Shown: positions 1 to 8,834, numbered from the stretch's first letter. The stretch is 41,063 nucleotides of DNA from a virus (IMGVR_UViG_3300003323_000141:1-41063); one strand, 5' to 3'. A program made the numbers and translations. Notes: generated by a model not told the origin, from the sequence alone.

Positions 1-66
1 AAATTAGACGAATCAAACTTGCGAATAATAGAAAACGGCGCTAGTGAGAGCGCAAATAAGATCCTT

Positions 67-654
67 ATGTCTACCCCTAAGCCCTCAAAGTTCCCGCCAG
101 CGGTAAATTCCAAACAGGAGGAAAAGGTTGTCGTGCTATATGACGCAGGGCTAGAGAGCACATGCCTGCTGCATAAGTGCGCAAGAGAAGGATACGAGCC
201 GGTCCCGCTGCTTATCGCGAGAGAAATGTCTGAGATTCAAAATCACGCACGAAGGGCATGCGAGAGAGCGGGGTTGCGTCTCAACACGGCGTATATCAGC
301 GGATGGGATGGAAAGGATGGGAAGCTAGGATTATATGTCGCGCTTGCGCGGTCTTACGGTCAGAGCATAGGAGCGGTAGGCGTAGCTGTAGGAGTTACAA
401 TTAGCGACAAGCCGGAATGGAGTCGCCTAACGCTCGGGGCGATGACTAGGCAGTTCCACTTAGACGGCAGCGGTATTACAGTGATGGCACCGTACGTAGA
501 GTGCCACAGAAGAGAGGTTGCAAGAATGGCGAAAGAGTACGGAGTTGAAGAGAGGGATATTTGGGCGTGTAACGCGGCAGGCGGAGTGTATCCGCAATGC
601 GGGCGCTGTGACGGCTGCCTAAGGTTCATGGACGCCGTTTCAGCAATAGGCTAA
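67..654 (+). CDS. QueC-like protein (7-deazaguanine synthase family, divergent PP-loop)
   Basis: QueC converts carboxy-deazaguanine to preQ0 with ATP and ammonia. The C-terminal zinc site is intact (Cys168, Cys178, Cys181, Cys184, with CGRCDGC matching the family's CGRCDSC), and the middle of the protein follows QueC spacing. The ATP-binding PP-loop, normally SGGLDS, reads DAGLES at residues 26-31, so catalysis may be altered. The ATG at 67 has a weak ribosome site. A GTG at 133, 11 bases after AGGAGG, would begin the protein at its conserved core and leave palindrome copy 1 outside the gene. The frame is also open to the left edge, so an upstream start cannot be excluded. A DpdA-type partner lies at 5203-5949. 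QueC-like folds also occur in defence proteins such as QatC, so the exact reaction is uncertain. Confidence 0.7.
   Translation: MSTPKPSKFPPAVNSKQEEKVVVLYDAGLESTCLLHKCAREGYEPVPLLIAREMSEIQNHARRACERAGLRLNTAYISGWDGKDGKLGLYVALARSYGQSIGAVGVAVGVTISDKPEWSRLTLGAMTRQFHLDGSGITVMAPYVECHRREVARMAKEYGVEERDIWACNAAGGVYPQCGRCDGCLRFMDAVSAIG
91..106. repeat. Dispersed palindrome, copy 1
   Basis: TTCCCGCCAGCGGTAA. The left arm is consensus and the right arm carries the G-to-T variant. It lies in the N-terminal segment of the QueC-like frame (read as FPPAVN), or just upstream of that gene if the GTG at 133 is the true start. The next copy is 5823 bp away, the largest gap in the set. Confidence 0.9.
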
Positions 655-658
655 CCGG

Positions 659-1324
659 ATGGAACCGGAGCAAGCTAAAGCGCTCCTGGATGAAGAATTA
701 AGGCTAATTCAGGAGAAGGTAAAGGCAGGCAAGACACTTACGCCCGGAGAGCGTAAGATGATCCAAGCCGCCGCGTCAGGCAGATCCCTAGCTACGGCTG
801 GATTAAGAGTAACAACAAAGGCAGAGCTTGCTAAAGCGCTGAAGGTTACGCGAGAGACAGTAGATGTAATTGTAAAGAAGGCTCGCGATATAGTACTTAA
901 GGGAGGGAAAGCACCGGAGAGATTAGACAACGGCAGCTATGATGTAAACGAATGGGCGGCATTCGCTAGCACGGTAACTAAGGCAAAGATCCACGACGCT
1001 TCCGGCGCTCCTGTTAACGCAGGAGCGCCTATTGCTATTTCTGAGAAAGAAAAAATAGCGATCGAGAAAGCACGAGTTGATCTTGAAGCGAGTAAGGCTG
1101 ACTTAGCAATCAAGCAAGAGCGCTGGATTTCAAAGGAAGACGTAAGGGTAGAAGTGCAGCGATGCAATGCGCACGTTAAGTCTGAGCTAAAGCGGAGATT
1201 GCTACAGGTTGCGCCAGGGCAATATGAGAGCGTTGAAGGAAGCGCAGACGAATGCCGGGAGATCAATAAGCGGCACCTGGAAGAAATATTTGAGCACTTA
1301 TTCAGTGGAGACTGGAAGCAATGA
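659..1324 (+). CDS. Terminase small subunit-like DNA-recognition protein
   Basis: A 221-residue protein whose stop overlaps the start of the large terminase subunit by ATGA, the usual place of a small terminase subunit, which binds the packaging site and recruits the large subunit. Residues about 56-80 (AELAKALKVTRETVDVIVKKA) form a plausible helix-turn-helix like the Nu1 winged helix. The middle is alanine- and lysine-rich and helical, suitable for oligomerisation, and the C-terminus is acidic. Sequence similarity to any named family is weak, so the call rests on position and the HTH-like segment. Confidence 0.65.
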   Translation: MEPEQAKALLDEELRLIQEKVKAGKTLTPGERKMIQAAASGRSLATAGLRVTTKAELAKALKVTRETVDVIVKKARDIVLKGGKAPERLDNGSYDVNEWAAFASTVTKAKIHDASGAPVNAGAPIAISEKEKIAIEKARVDLEASKADLAIKQERWISKEDVRVEVQRCNAHVKSELKRRLLQVAPGQYESVEGSADECREINKRHLEEIFEHLFSGDWKQ

Positions 1325-3249
1325 GTTTCATCGAAGCAATCTACAGAGAATCATTCAGGCCGGAGCCGCTTCTAACTATCGCGCAATGGGCGCGGCAGAA
1401 TGTCAAAGTGGATTCATCTTCGCCGATTCCCGGATACTATGACGTGCAGAATAGCCCGCAAATGCATGAGCCTCTAATTGCGTGGCAGGATGAATCGACA
1501 CGTCATATATTGACACTAGGGCCGAACCAAGGTGGCAGAACGAAGGCGCAAGAAATTGCATGCATTTGGACGGCTGTGTTCAGACAGGGGCCGATGCAAT
1601 GGAACGTTAACACAAACGTAAAGGCGGAAGAAGAGGCGGAAGATAGGTTTTGGCCGATGGCAGAAGGGTGCGAGGAATTCATGCGGCTTGTCCCTAAGTC
1701 GGTTGGAAACTTCGTGAAGAAAAAGAAGACAGCGGTTACATTCACGAATGGAATGCCGTTCAGGTTCCAGGGAGCAAACGAGAGTAACGCTCAGCAGAAG
1801 ACAATCTTAAATCAATTCAACGATGAGTGTTTCCAGTGGGACCCTGGAATGATGGATAACTTCCATAAGCGGACAACTGCGTTCCCTACGTCACATAAGA
1901 TATGGGACGGATCTACGGCGGGAAGAGAAGGGAGCGAGTTACATCAAGAGTGGAATGAGTCCTCGCGTGGAGAATGGATGTTTTGTTGCAGGAAGTGCGG
2001 ACGCGTGCAGGCGTTTGAGTGGAGACAATTGCGATGGGATACTAACGACATAACGCACCCGGAGGGCAAAAGATATAATTACGCGGAGCTAGCAAAGACC
2101 GTACGTTACGTGTGTGAGAATCCAGAGTGCGAAGAGATATACAAGGACACCTACCTAGAGAGAAAGCGCATGAACGATTCTGCTACGTATGTGCATGAAG
2201 ACCCGCTTGCGAGCGTTAAGGGGTATAGGTTCAATAGCCTGTCTGTAAATTTTCCAGGCGTTAAATGGGCGTCGCTAGTTGAAGAATTCCTCAAGGCGAA
2301 GGCTCACTACAGGGAATACGGGGATGCGAAAAAACTTGAGCTATTCTTTAGTCGGAGAATGGTGGAGTTTTGGGAGGAAGCTAGATTTCTTGGCAATACT
2401 AAAGTGGAGGTGAAGTCTGATTACTTCATCAATTGGGAGCAGAACGAATATATTAGCTACAGATGGGAGGACGAAAAACAGGGCGAGAGGATTATTCCGG
2501 GTAAACGATTTCTGTCTGCTGACAGACAAGAAGATTATTATCCGTGGATCATTCGCGGGGTTAGAGCTAACGGCGCGAGTCGCATTTACGAGTGCGGAGA
2601 AGCGCGAACGGATGAGGACTTAGAGGCGATTAGGATTAAGTGGGGGGTGCTGCCTAATTGCACGATGCTGGACATATCTTTTGAATTTTCCGAATCGTTG
2701 GGTATCTGCAAAAAGTATGGGTGGACAGGAATGAGGGGATCGCAGATGGAAAGCTTCATTCACATTTTGGAGGTACGCGAAGGCGGAAAAATAAGGCGAA
2801 TGCAGGTTAAACGCGCGTTTTCGCCGTTGAGATACGGAGATCCTCATATGGGAACGAAGGATCAGATTAGGAATCGTGGAAACCTTGCTGTTATTAGACA
2901 GAAGCTTGTGCGGTATTATGAATGGAGCAACCTATCCATTAAGAACGCCTTCGCTGCGCTTATAAGCGGGCGCTCTTCGCTATATTACGGAGTCGCGGCT
3001 AATATTGGAGAAAAGTATCACGAGCATCTTAATAGCGAGGTTAGGTATAGGATTGTAGACAGCAAGGGGCAGGAAAAATGGTTTTGGAGTAACGCAGGGC
3101 GAGACGGAAAGGGGACTAAGAAGCCTAACCATTGGAAGGACGGCGAGTTACAAGTATTGGCAGCAATGGCTATACAGGGAATGATTCCTATATTAACGTC
3201 CGACGCAGACGCGCAGGATGTGAAAGAAGAAGAAAGACAGGCAGCGTAG
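1321..3249 (+). CDS. Terminase large subunit, GpA family
   Basis: ATP-driven DNA packaging motor and nuclease of the lambda gpA type (Phage_GpA family), about the normal length at 642 residues. The N-terminus has the family's IAQWARQNVKV-like opening. A Walker A-like loop GPNQGGRT is at residues 67-74, where the usual GKT/S lysine is replaced by arginine, and a Walker B-like FNDECFQWD is near residue 166. A zinc-finger pair (CRKCG near residue 220 and CENPEC near 260) sits between the ATPase and nuclease parts, as in many GpA proteins. The C-terminal half carries the nuclease domain with the LDISFEFSES segment. It is translationally coupled to the small subunit. Confidence 0.93.
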   Translation: MSFIEAIYRESFRPEPLLTIAQWARQNVKVDSSSPIPGYYDVQNSPQMHEPLIAWQDESTRHILTLGPNQGGRTKAQEIACIWTAVFRQGPMQWNVNTNVKAEEEAEDRFWPMAEGCEEFMRLVPKSVGNFVKKKKTAVTFTNGMPFRFQGANESNAQQKTILNQFNDECFQWDPGMMDNFHKRTTAFPTSHKIWDGSTAGREGSELHQEWNESSRGEWMFCCRKCGRVQAFEWRQLRWDTNDITHPEGKRYNYAELAKTVRYVCENPECEEIYKDTYLERKRMNDSATYVHEDPLASVKGYRFNSLSVNFPGVKWASLVEEFLKAKAHYREYGDAKKLELFFSRRMVEFWEEARFLGNTKVEVKSDYFINWEQNEYISYRWEDEKQGERIIPGKRFLSADRQEDYYPWIIRGVRANGASRIYECGEARTDEDLEAIRIKWGVLPNCTMLDISFEFSESLGICKKYGWTGMRGSQMESFIHILEVREGGKIRRMQVKRAFSPLRYGDPHMGTKDQIRNRGNLAVIRQKLVRYYEWSNLSIKNAFAALISGRSSLYYGVAANIGEKYHEHLNSEVRYRIVDSKGQEKWFWSNAGRDGKGTKKPNHWKDGELQVLAAMAIQGMIPILTSDADAQDVKEEERQAA

Positions 3250-3268
3250 CAAATGCTACTCTCTTTTT

Positions 3269-3529
3269 ATGAGCATTAGGCCGATTAACTGTAATCCGTT
3301 TATCACGTTCTCTGCGCAGGAAATAGCGCAGATGATCGCGACTTACAAGCAAGCTGTAATTGACGTAGCGACAACCGGCAAGAGTTACGTGGTTCCAGGC
3401 AGAACGTTCCAGGCTGAAGACTTGGATTCGTTGAAAGATACACTGTCTGAACTGTCGGCTGCGCAAGCGTACCAGAATGGAACAAAGGTGACGCGCGCAT
3501 ATCCTGTTACAGCGAGAGTCAGGGGCTAA
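3269..3529 (+). CDS. Head-tail connector, gpW-like
   Basis: An 86-residue protein between terminase and portal, the position of lambda gpW. The FTAEEI-like start, the YVVPGRTFQAEDL segment resembling the beta-hairpin of gpW, and the terminal helix DSLKDTLSELSAA fit the gpW/gp6-like head-completion fold, which closes the portal after DNA packaging. The start follows a T-rich stretch with no clear ribosome site. The length is slightly above lambda gpW (68 residues). Confidence 0.75.
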   Translation: MSIRPINCNPFITFSAQEIAQMIATYKQAVIDVATTGKSYVVPGRTFQAEDLDSLKDTLSELSAAQAYQNGTKVTRAYPVTARVRG

Positions 3530-3537
3530 AGAAAAAT

Positions 3538-5202
3538 ATGAACGTACCTAGAAGGCAGTCGGATTTGATAGCCGCTGCGCAAAACTACCGTCCTGGGAAG
3601 TGGGAATCGCGCATTGATAAGCTTGTGGGGCTTGTAGCACCCAGGGCGGCGCTGCGGATGATGGAGGCTCGGAGGAAGATGCATTTGTTTTCCTACCAAA
3701 CGGCAAGGTCAAACGACTTGAGACCTAATGCTAACTCAAGCTCTGTTAGTGGGGAGACAATGCGCGGGAATCAAGAGCGCAAAAATATGATGTGGAACGG
3801 AATCCAGTTAATTGAGGACAGTGGCCTAGCATTCCGTATTCAACAATTATTTTGCGACTATGTGTGCGGAACACTTCGCTATCAAGCGCGGACAGGTAGC
3901 GCCCGCGTAAATCAACTGATCGAAGATTATGTCAAAGCAAAATTCAGTAGGTCGGTTGATATTGCTGGCAAGTGGAGTTTCCGGCAATACGCGATCAACG
4001 CCATTCGTGGATGCGTGGTAAAGGGTGACCTTGGCTTTAATTTCGTTCGCAACGGAGAGCTTTATTTGCAGGGCATAGAGGCGGACAGGATAGGGCATCC
4101 ATACGACTACCGTGCAACTAAGACGTTTATAGGGGGAGTGCACTTAGATCAATTCGGGGGGTATCAGGCGTTTGACATCTACACGCGGGACAGGATGTCT
4201 ACGCAATATTATTTCGAGGATCAGATTCCAGCGTACGACCAAAACGGATTGCCTAGGTTTCTGTTGGTAGTTAACCCGCTTACGTGTGATGACGTTCGGG
4301 GCAGGAGCGTGTTTGCGCGAACAATCGATAAGATTGATTGGCTGAACAAGATCCGAGACTATGAGTTACAGGCGCAAGAATGGGCGGCTAGTCAATCGGG
4401 TGTCTATTACACGCTAGATGGCGCGATGCCGAACGGCACGGCGTTTGACGACGGCGCGCAACCTGAAACGGATCAATTCGGAAATGTAATGAGGCGGTTT
4501 TCGATCAGAGCGAATACTATTACCGCAATGGGCTCAGCGGAGAGGGTGGAGATGCTCAAGAACGAACGGCCTAGCGAGAATGTACAAAAAATGTATCGCG
4601 AGACCGTCAGGGACATAGCTATCGGATGCGGGCTGAGTTTCGGGATGGTTTATGATATGTCTGGAGTTACAGGAACCGCAGTTAGGTTCTATAGCTCACA
4701 GGACAAACGTGCGATAATTGGCTGGCGAGAAATGCTGAAGGAAACATTCCTGGACATCGCGACTCCTCTTTTCATAGGTGACGCGATAGCACGGGGAGAA
4801 TTGCCGTTTCATCCAAAATGGAATTGCGGGGCCTGGATATTCCCGCCGCATCCAACAGTAGACGCTGGGAGGGATTCTAACGCAAACGTTATGGAGCGAT
4901 GCGCAGGGTTAACGTCCGGGGCTCAAATTGCTACAGAGGACGGCGAAGACATCGAAGAAATCACGCAGCAACTAGGTATCGAGGCGCAGGCGACTATTCA
5001 GCTAGCAATGGACATTGCGAAACAGCTAGGTCTATCTGACTGGAGGGAAGTTGCTGATTTTATAGGCAATGGACGCAGGACTATGCAGGGTGTTGCGTTT
5101 GAGGCAGCGCGCAGCTTACAGGCAAGAGGGACAGCGGAGCAGAGGGCGGAAGCTGGAGGCAATCCACTAGATGCAACGTCCGAAGGCGCGGAGATGCAAT
5201 AA
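3538..5202 (+). CDS. Portal protein, lambda family
   Basis: The 554-residue protein matches the lambda gpB portal family. The N-terminal region crosses the Y-x-aromatic and RSNDLRPN segments where these proteins become recognisable. The core contains the ADRIG and GGVHLDQFGG patterns and the NPLTCDDVRGRSVFA segment typical of this family (lambda-type portals have RGvs at this place). The C-terminus is acidic and Q-rich. Portals form the dodecameric DNA-entry channel at one capsid vertex. The gene follows gpW and its stop codon abuts the ATG of the DpdA-like gene, so the modification gene is part of the same late transcript. Confidence 0.92.
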   Translation: MNVPRRQSDLIAAAQNYRPGKWESRIDKLVGLVAPRAALRMMEARRKMHLFSYQTARSNDLRPNANSSSVSGETMRGNQERKNMMWNGIQLIEDSGLAFRIQQLFCDYVCGTLRYQARTGSARVNQLIEDYVKAKFSRSVDIAGKWSFRQYAINAIRGCVVKGDLGFNFVRNGELYLQGIEADRIGHPYDYRATKTFIGGVHLDQFGGYQAFDIYTRDRMSTQYYFEDQIPAYDQNGLPRFLLVVNPLTCDDVRGRSVFARTIDKIDWLNKIRDYELQAQEWAASQSGVYYTLDGAMPNGTAFDDGAQPETDQFGNVMRRFSIRANTITAMGSAERVEMLKNERPSENVQKMYRETVRDIAIGCGLSFGMVYDMSGVTGTAVRFYSSQDKRAIIGWREMLKETFLDIATPLFIGDAIARGELPFHPKWNCGAWIFPPHPTVDAGRDSNANVMERCAGLTSGAQIATEDGEDIEEITQQLGIEAQATIQLAMDIAKQLGLSDWREVADFIGNGRRTMQGVAFEAARSLQARGTAEQRAEAGGNPLDATSEGAEMQ

Positions 5203-5949
5203 ATGCTTTTCTACGTCGGCCTACATCATCCTAGCGATTCTGTCCATTTTGACAGGACGTTCATCTCGATTAACTCAGTCCGGAATAGGAGGTCTTGGTT
5301 TTGCGCCAACTGTTTCATTCTGGACTCTGGGGCATTTACTGAGATTTCGAAGTACGGAGAATATAGAAAGGAACCGGAAGAATATGCTAGAGAGATAGAC
5401 GTATGGAGGACGAATAACGGATTTCAGATGGCGGTGACGCAAGACTATATGTGTGAGCCGTTCATTTTGAGAAAGACGGGCAAAACTGTGTTAGCGCATC
5501 AGAAGATGACGATCGAGAGATATAAGAGAATAAGGAACGCAACAACGGCAGCGGTAATGCCTGTCCTGCAAGGATATAAGCCTTCGGAATACCTAGAACA
5601 CTTAGAGATGTATCACGAACAAGGGTTACTGAATGTAGGGATGAGAGTAGGAATAGGCTCTGTATGTAAGCGAAATTCAGATGTTCAGCAGATTGAGGAC
5701 TTACTAGAAATAGTAAAAGCAGCATGTGGCGGCATGAAGCTTCACGGATTTGGACTTAAGACAACAGCTCTAAGCAGTAGAAAAGTGTGGGAGTCTCTGT
5801 ATTCTGCGGATTCTATGGCGTGGTCCCTGGCTGCTAGGTTCTCCGGGGAAAATCAAAACCTCTGGTGGAACGCTAAGAAGTTTGAGGAAAAGATACTAGC
5901 GAAGCACAGAATTTTCCCGCCAGCGGGAAAAGTAGTTGCTAGTACCTAG
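5203..5949 (+). CDS. dpdA: DpdA-family deazapurine DNA transglycosylase (TGT-like)
   Basis: Protein of 248 residues in the tRNA-guanine transglycosylase superfamily, closest in pattern to DpdA, which swaps guanine in DNA for a 7-deazaguanine base. It carries LDSGAF (Asp41; TGT has DSGGF), QDYMCEPF (Asp81), PVLQGY near residue 122, RVGIGSVC, LHGFGLKT near 182 and ADSMAWS (Asp203). This motif order is the one seen in the DpdA-like group. Asp41 and Asp203 are my inferred catalytic pair. The gene begins directly after the portal stop, so it is expressed with the head genes. Palindrome copy 2 encodes residues near the C-terminus, after the last conserved motif. The base installed cannot be told from sequence; a QueC-like gene at 67-654 could supply precursor. 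Confidence 0.85.
   Translation: MLFYVGLHHPSDSVHFDRTFISINSVRNRRSWFCANCFILDSGAFTEISKYGEYRKEPEEYAREIDVWRTNNGFQMAVTQDYMCEPFILRKTGKTVLAHQKMTIERYKRIRNATTAAVMPVLQGYKPSEYLEHLEMYHEQGLLNVGMRVGIGSVCKRNSDVQQIEDLLEIVKAACGGMKLHGFGLKTTALSSRKVWESLYSADSMAWSLAARFSGENQNLWWNAKKFEEKILAKHRIFPPAGKVVAST
5914..5929. repeat. Dispersed palindrome, copy 2
   Basis: Perfect core with extended arms: positions 5912-5931 read TTTTCCCGCCAGCGGGAAAA. It lies in the last 15 codons of the DpdA-like gene, translated as FPPAGK, beyond the conserved domain. Confidence 0.95.
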
Positions 5950-5973
5950 AAGGTAATTAGTATAGCTAAGAGC

Positions 5974-7080
5974 ATGAAATTCTTTTCAACCCATTTATTC
6001 CGAATGAGTTTAGCGGAAGGAGCTAACTCAAACATAGAGCGAGACTCCGGGATAATCCGCAACGTTGCCTTAATCAGCATGGGTGCGGCAAAGGGGCATG
6101 AAGTCCTCGTGGATGACACAACGCTGAATCAGGTACAGGACGCGATTCCGCAGTCAGGATTGAAAGTTAGGTTTAATCCTAACACTTTCCAGCATACCGA
6201 AGGCGGAATTGCTGGAATTGTTCCAAAACAAAGCGTGAAGCTTGATAAACAAGATGGAGTGCTAAGGGGCGATCTTCATTTGCTTAAGAGTTATCCCTAC
6301 AAAGATTACATTTTCGAGCTAGCAGAGGAGCAGCCGGAAAGCTTCGGCCTTTCGATCGAATTTAACGGAGATCCTGAAGAAATCGGGGGAGTTAATTATG
6401 CTCGCTGCGAACAAATTTTTGCGGTTACCGTAGTTGATGAACCTGCGGCTAACGCAACAGGGTTATTCCGCGCCCTAGACAGCGGGAGAAAACAAAACGA
6501 AAACCAGAAACCTATGACGAAAGAAGAGATGGCCGAAATTAAGGCTATGATGTCTGAGGCTGTGGGGCCGGTCTCCGCAAAGCTCGGGGAGATGGAGTCT
6601 CAGCAAAAGGCGCTTGCGACGAAATTCGAGGCGTACGAAAAGAAATCGCAGCAGGACGCGGAGGACGAAGAAGACCCAGACACAGAAGGTATGAGCGAGG
6701 AAGATGTGGAATCCGAAGCCGCTATGGCTGGAGTAGTTGAGGGAGACAGCAAGATGGCCGCGAATCGGAAAGTTCACCGCTTCCGGCGCAATGCGAATAA
6801 GCCGGTTACATTCGCGCAGTTGAAGGGGCTTATGCAGAACACTCAGCTTGGTGTATTGCGTGCAACTGGCGGGCGCGCGATGTCTAGCAGTGCAGGAACT
6901 GGCGGAGACAAGCCTCAGACTGCCGTCCAGAGGTTTGCGGCTATCGTAAAAGGCATTCAGGAGTCATCGAAGTGCGGTCCGGCGCAAGCGCAGAGTTTGG
7001 CGATGAAGCAACACCCGGAAGTATACTCAGAAACGCTAGTGGAGCGCGGAATTGCTCCGGCAAAGAAAGGAGCTAAGTAA
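5974..7080 (+). CDS. Prohead protease fused to scaffold
   Basis: A 368-residue protein upstream of decoration and capsid genes. Residues 1-165 resemble phage prohead serine proteases of the S14/S78-type modules: the SFGLSIEF segment and the following VVDEPAANATGLFRA segment are typical of the catalytic region and domain end. Residues about 185-250 are charged and probably coiled coil (EEMAEIKAMM ... AEDEEDPDTEG), as in the internal scaffold part of protease/scaffold fusions. The C-terminus is basic (RKVHRFRRN, then KKGAK), as expected for a scaffold tail binding capsid protein. It probably shapes the prohead, then processes itself and neighbours. A second in-frame ATG at 6004 is a possible start. 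Confidence 0.8.
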   Translation: MKFFSTHLFRMSLAEGANSNIERDSGIIRNVALISMGAAKGHEVLVDDTTLNQVQDAIPQSGLKVRFNPNTFQHTEGGIAGIVPKQSVKLDKQDGVLRGDLHLLKSYPYKDYIFELAEEQPESFGLSIEFNGDPEEIGGVNYARCEQIFAVTVVDEPAANATGLFRALDSGRKQNENQKPMTKEEMAEIKAMMSEAVGPVSAKLGEMESQQKALATKFEAYEKKSQQDAEDEEDPDTEGMSEEDVESEAAMAGVVEGDSKMAANRKVHRFRRNANKPVTFAQLKGLMQNTQLGVLRATGGRAMSSSAGTGGDKPQTAVQRFAAIVKGIQESSKCGPAQAQSLAMKQHPEVYSETLVERGIAPAKKGAK

Positions 7081-7083
7081 GCC

Positions 7084-7473
7084 GTGGGAGTCAATGCAAT
7101 TGGAATCCTGGAGGGTGGCGACATTACCGTGTATAACGGTACCAACGCTACGTTAGGGCAATATCTCGGGTTAAAGGTCGGAGGCGACCCCCAAAACAAT
7201 GCGGTAAATGTGACACTTGCCGGAGCAGGCGATATGCCTATGGCATTTACGCGTCAGCCGATTCCGGCAGGAGAAACCGGAGTGGCAAGGCTTGTTAACG
7301 CATCCGGGACTCTAGTTGGAGTTGCCGCTGTTGATATGAGCGCCGGAGATCCTGTGTATCAGGCAGCGAATGGCACAGTAACAAACGATAGTAACGCTGG
7401 AGCAAACAAGCTCGTAGGTACGTGCACGGCTGGCGCTCTCACTGGAAAAAAGATTCAGTTCGCAAGTTACTAA
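7084..7473 (+). CDS. Capsid decoration protein, DUF2190-like
   Basis: A 129-residue protein between protease/scaffold and major capsid gene, the usual place of a decoration or stabilising protein. It has short beta-rich repeats and the VGVAAVDMSAGDPV segment, which matches the GV-A-x-D-x-x-xG pattern of DUF2190 proteins. These coat the outer capsid surface. The start is GTG at 7084, just after AAGGAGCTAAG, which serves as the ribosome site. The gene ends two bases before the capsid ATG, consistent with coupled high-level expression. Confidence 0.72.
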   Translation: MGVNAIGILEGGDITVYNGTNATLGQYLGLKVGGDPQNNAVNVTLAGAGDMPMAFTRQPIPAGETGVARLVNASGTLVGVAAVDMSAGDPVYQAANGTVTNDSNAGANKLVGTCTAGALTGKKIQFASY

Positions 7474-7474
7474 T

Positions 7475-8452
7475 ATGATCTATTCGAATACAGCGGCGCT
7501 GCCGCGCGAAGAGCTTGTGTTGATCTTGGTTCAAGGCGAAGGCCTGAATTCGGATCTAATTTGGAAAGAAATCCTTCCGGAATATCCGGTTGATAGGCGC
7601 AACGCGCATCTTATCAATGCGACAATTGCGACGGCGGAGCTTTTGAGAGTCGCGGACAAAGTTGCTGCGCCGGGAGCGAACGTAGAGCGTATTACGCTCA
7701 CGTTTGGGGATCAGAGCTTTAAGGTCGTTATCCGAAAGGAAGAAGTTCTTATTCCTGATGAGATTGAAAAGGATTACGGCGACTACTTCAGCACTGAGGC
7801 ATTTGCCAGCCGTAAGGGTCAGGAGCGTCTTGATTTGCTGATGGAGTATCTGTGTGCAATCGCGATCTTTAGCACCGCTACTTTTGGCGCGGCTACAAAT
7901 TCGCTGGTCGCATACACAGAGGCTAACATCGCTACGATTTCCTTCGTGGCAGACATTTACGCTGCTATCGAAAAGGTGAGGGATCAAGGCGAGCAGCCTA
8001 ATACTGTAGTAATCCCTGCGCAGGTGTATCAGCGGATTCGCCGTTCGTCGCTTGTTGTTGCGTTCGTTCGCGGCGTGCTGATGGCGCAACAGGAGGTTAA
8101 CACGAATACAATCCAAAAGGCGTTTGAGGATGAGGGTATCAAAAAGGTTGTAGTAGGACGGGCGCGTTACAACAGCGCCGCGTCTGGAGATACCCCCTCG
8201 CTGCAAAAGGTATGGCCGAATACTTATATCTTTGTCGGCAAGACCGGCGACAAGTTTAACGAAGAGGCGGACGGAATGAACACGGTTTCTGGAGTAGGAG
8301 CAACGGTGTACTGGAGCGAATACGGTATGCGCGAGGTTCAGACGTATCGAGACGAACCGAAGGAGAGCAACGTAGTTCGCGTTAAAACGTCAGCAATCCC
8401 ATACATCGCAAACGCGAATGCGGGAACACTGATCGCTACGCAATTCGCCTAA
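7475..8452 (+). CDS. Major capsid protein
   Basis: A 325-residue protein located directly after the decoration gene, as in lambda-like head operons. The order of features suits an HK97-fold capsid protein: N-terminal helical segment, an E-loop-like region near residues 75-110, a long central helix region with VADIYAAIEKVRDQG and NTVVIPAQVYQRIRR (the spine and P-domain pattern seen in capsid proteins), and a beta-rich end (GATVYWSEYGMREVQTYRDE). No close named family can be assigned by eye. Position, length and fold-like pattern support the call. Confidence 0.85.
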   Translation: MIYSNTAALPREELVLILVQGEGLNSDLIWKEILPEYPVDRRNAHLINATIATAELLRVADKVAAPGANVERITLTFGDQSFKVVIRKEEVLIPDEIEKDYGDYFSTEAFASRKGQERLDLLMEYLCAIAIFSTATFGAATNSLVAYTEANIATISFVADIYAAIEKVRDQGEQPNTVVIPAQVYQRIRRSSLVVAFVRGVLMAQQEVNTNTIQKAFEDEGIKKVVVGRARYNSAASGDTPSLQKVWPNTYIFVGKTGDKFNEEADGMNTVSGVGATVYWSEYGMREVQTYRDEPKESNVVRVKTSAIPYIANANAGTLIATQFA

Positions 8453-8486
8453 ATTCGGGCATTTAAACGGTTAAACGACACGCTAT

Positions 8487-8810
8487 ATGGCAGAAGACAA
8501 GAAGCCGGAAGACAAGAAGCCTAAGGAGGAAATCTCCGCCTTGAACCAGCAGAGGGTCCCGCCTGACCTTGAGAAAGAAGGGTATAATCTCAAGGGCAAG
8601 GGATTCGTGCATGTCAGGGAAGTGGAAGTCGGCAAAAAAGGCGAAACGGAACGCGTTCCCCGCGAGAATCCGGATGGCTCACAGATGCAGCGGTTTTACC
8701 TAAAGATCGTAAAGGATGATCCGATGGGTAAAACGCACAAACTCAAGAGCGAAACGCATTTCTGGGAAGGGAATGCGGCTGAATTCCGCCGTCATTTCGA
8801 GGCGGCATAA
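8487..8810 (+). CDS. Small charged protein, possible head-associated
   Basis: 107 residues. The first 20 are a K/E/D/P-rich repeat (EDKKPEDKKPKEE) and the rest is a small soluble domain rich in charged residues. I do not recognise a family. It lies between the capsid and connector genes and is followed by a strong hairpin (8835-8865), so it is the last gene of the head block. A role in capsid maturation or as a head-tail adaptor is possible from position only. Confidence 0.65.
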   Translation: MAEDKKPEDKKPKEEISALNQQRVPPDLEKEGYNLKGKGFVHVREVEVGKKGETERVPRENPDGSQMQRFYLKIVKDDPMGKTHKLKSETHFWEGNAAEFRRHFEAA

Positions 8811-8834
8811 CTAACACATAGGGAAAATGCTACA

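Noticed and set aside
4840-4847. Half-site TTCCCGCC in the portal gene
   Set aside because: No second arm. Similar isolated half-sites occur near 18187, 21285 and 40397, so these are probably chance.
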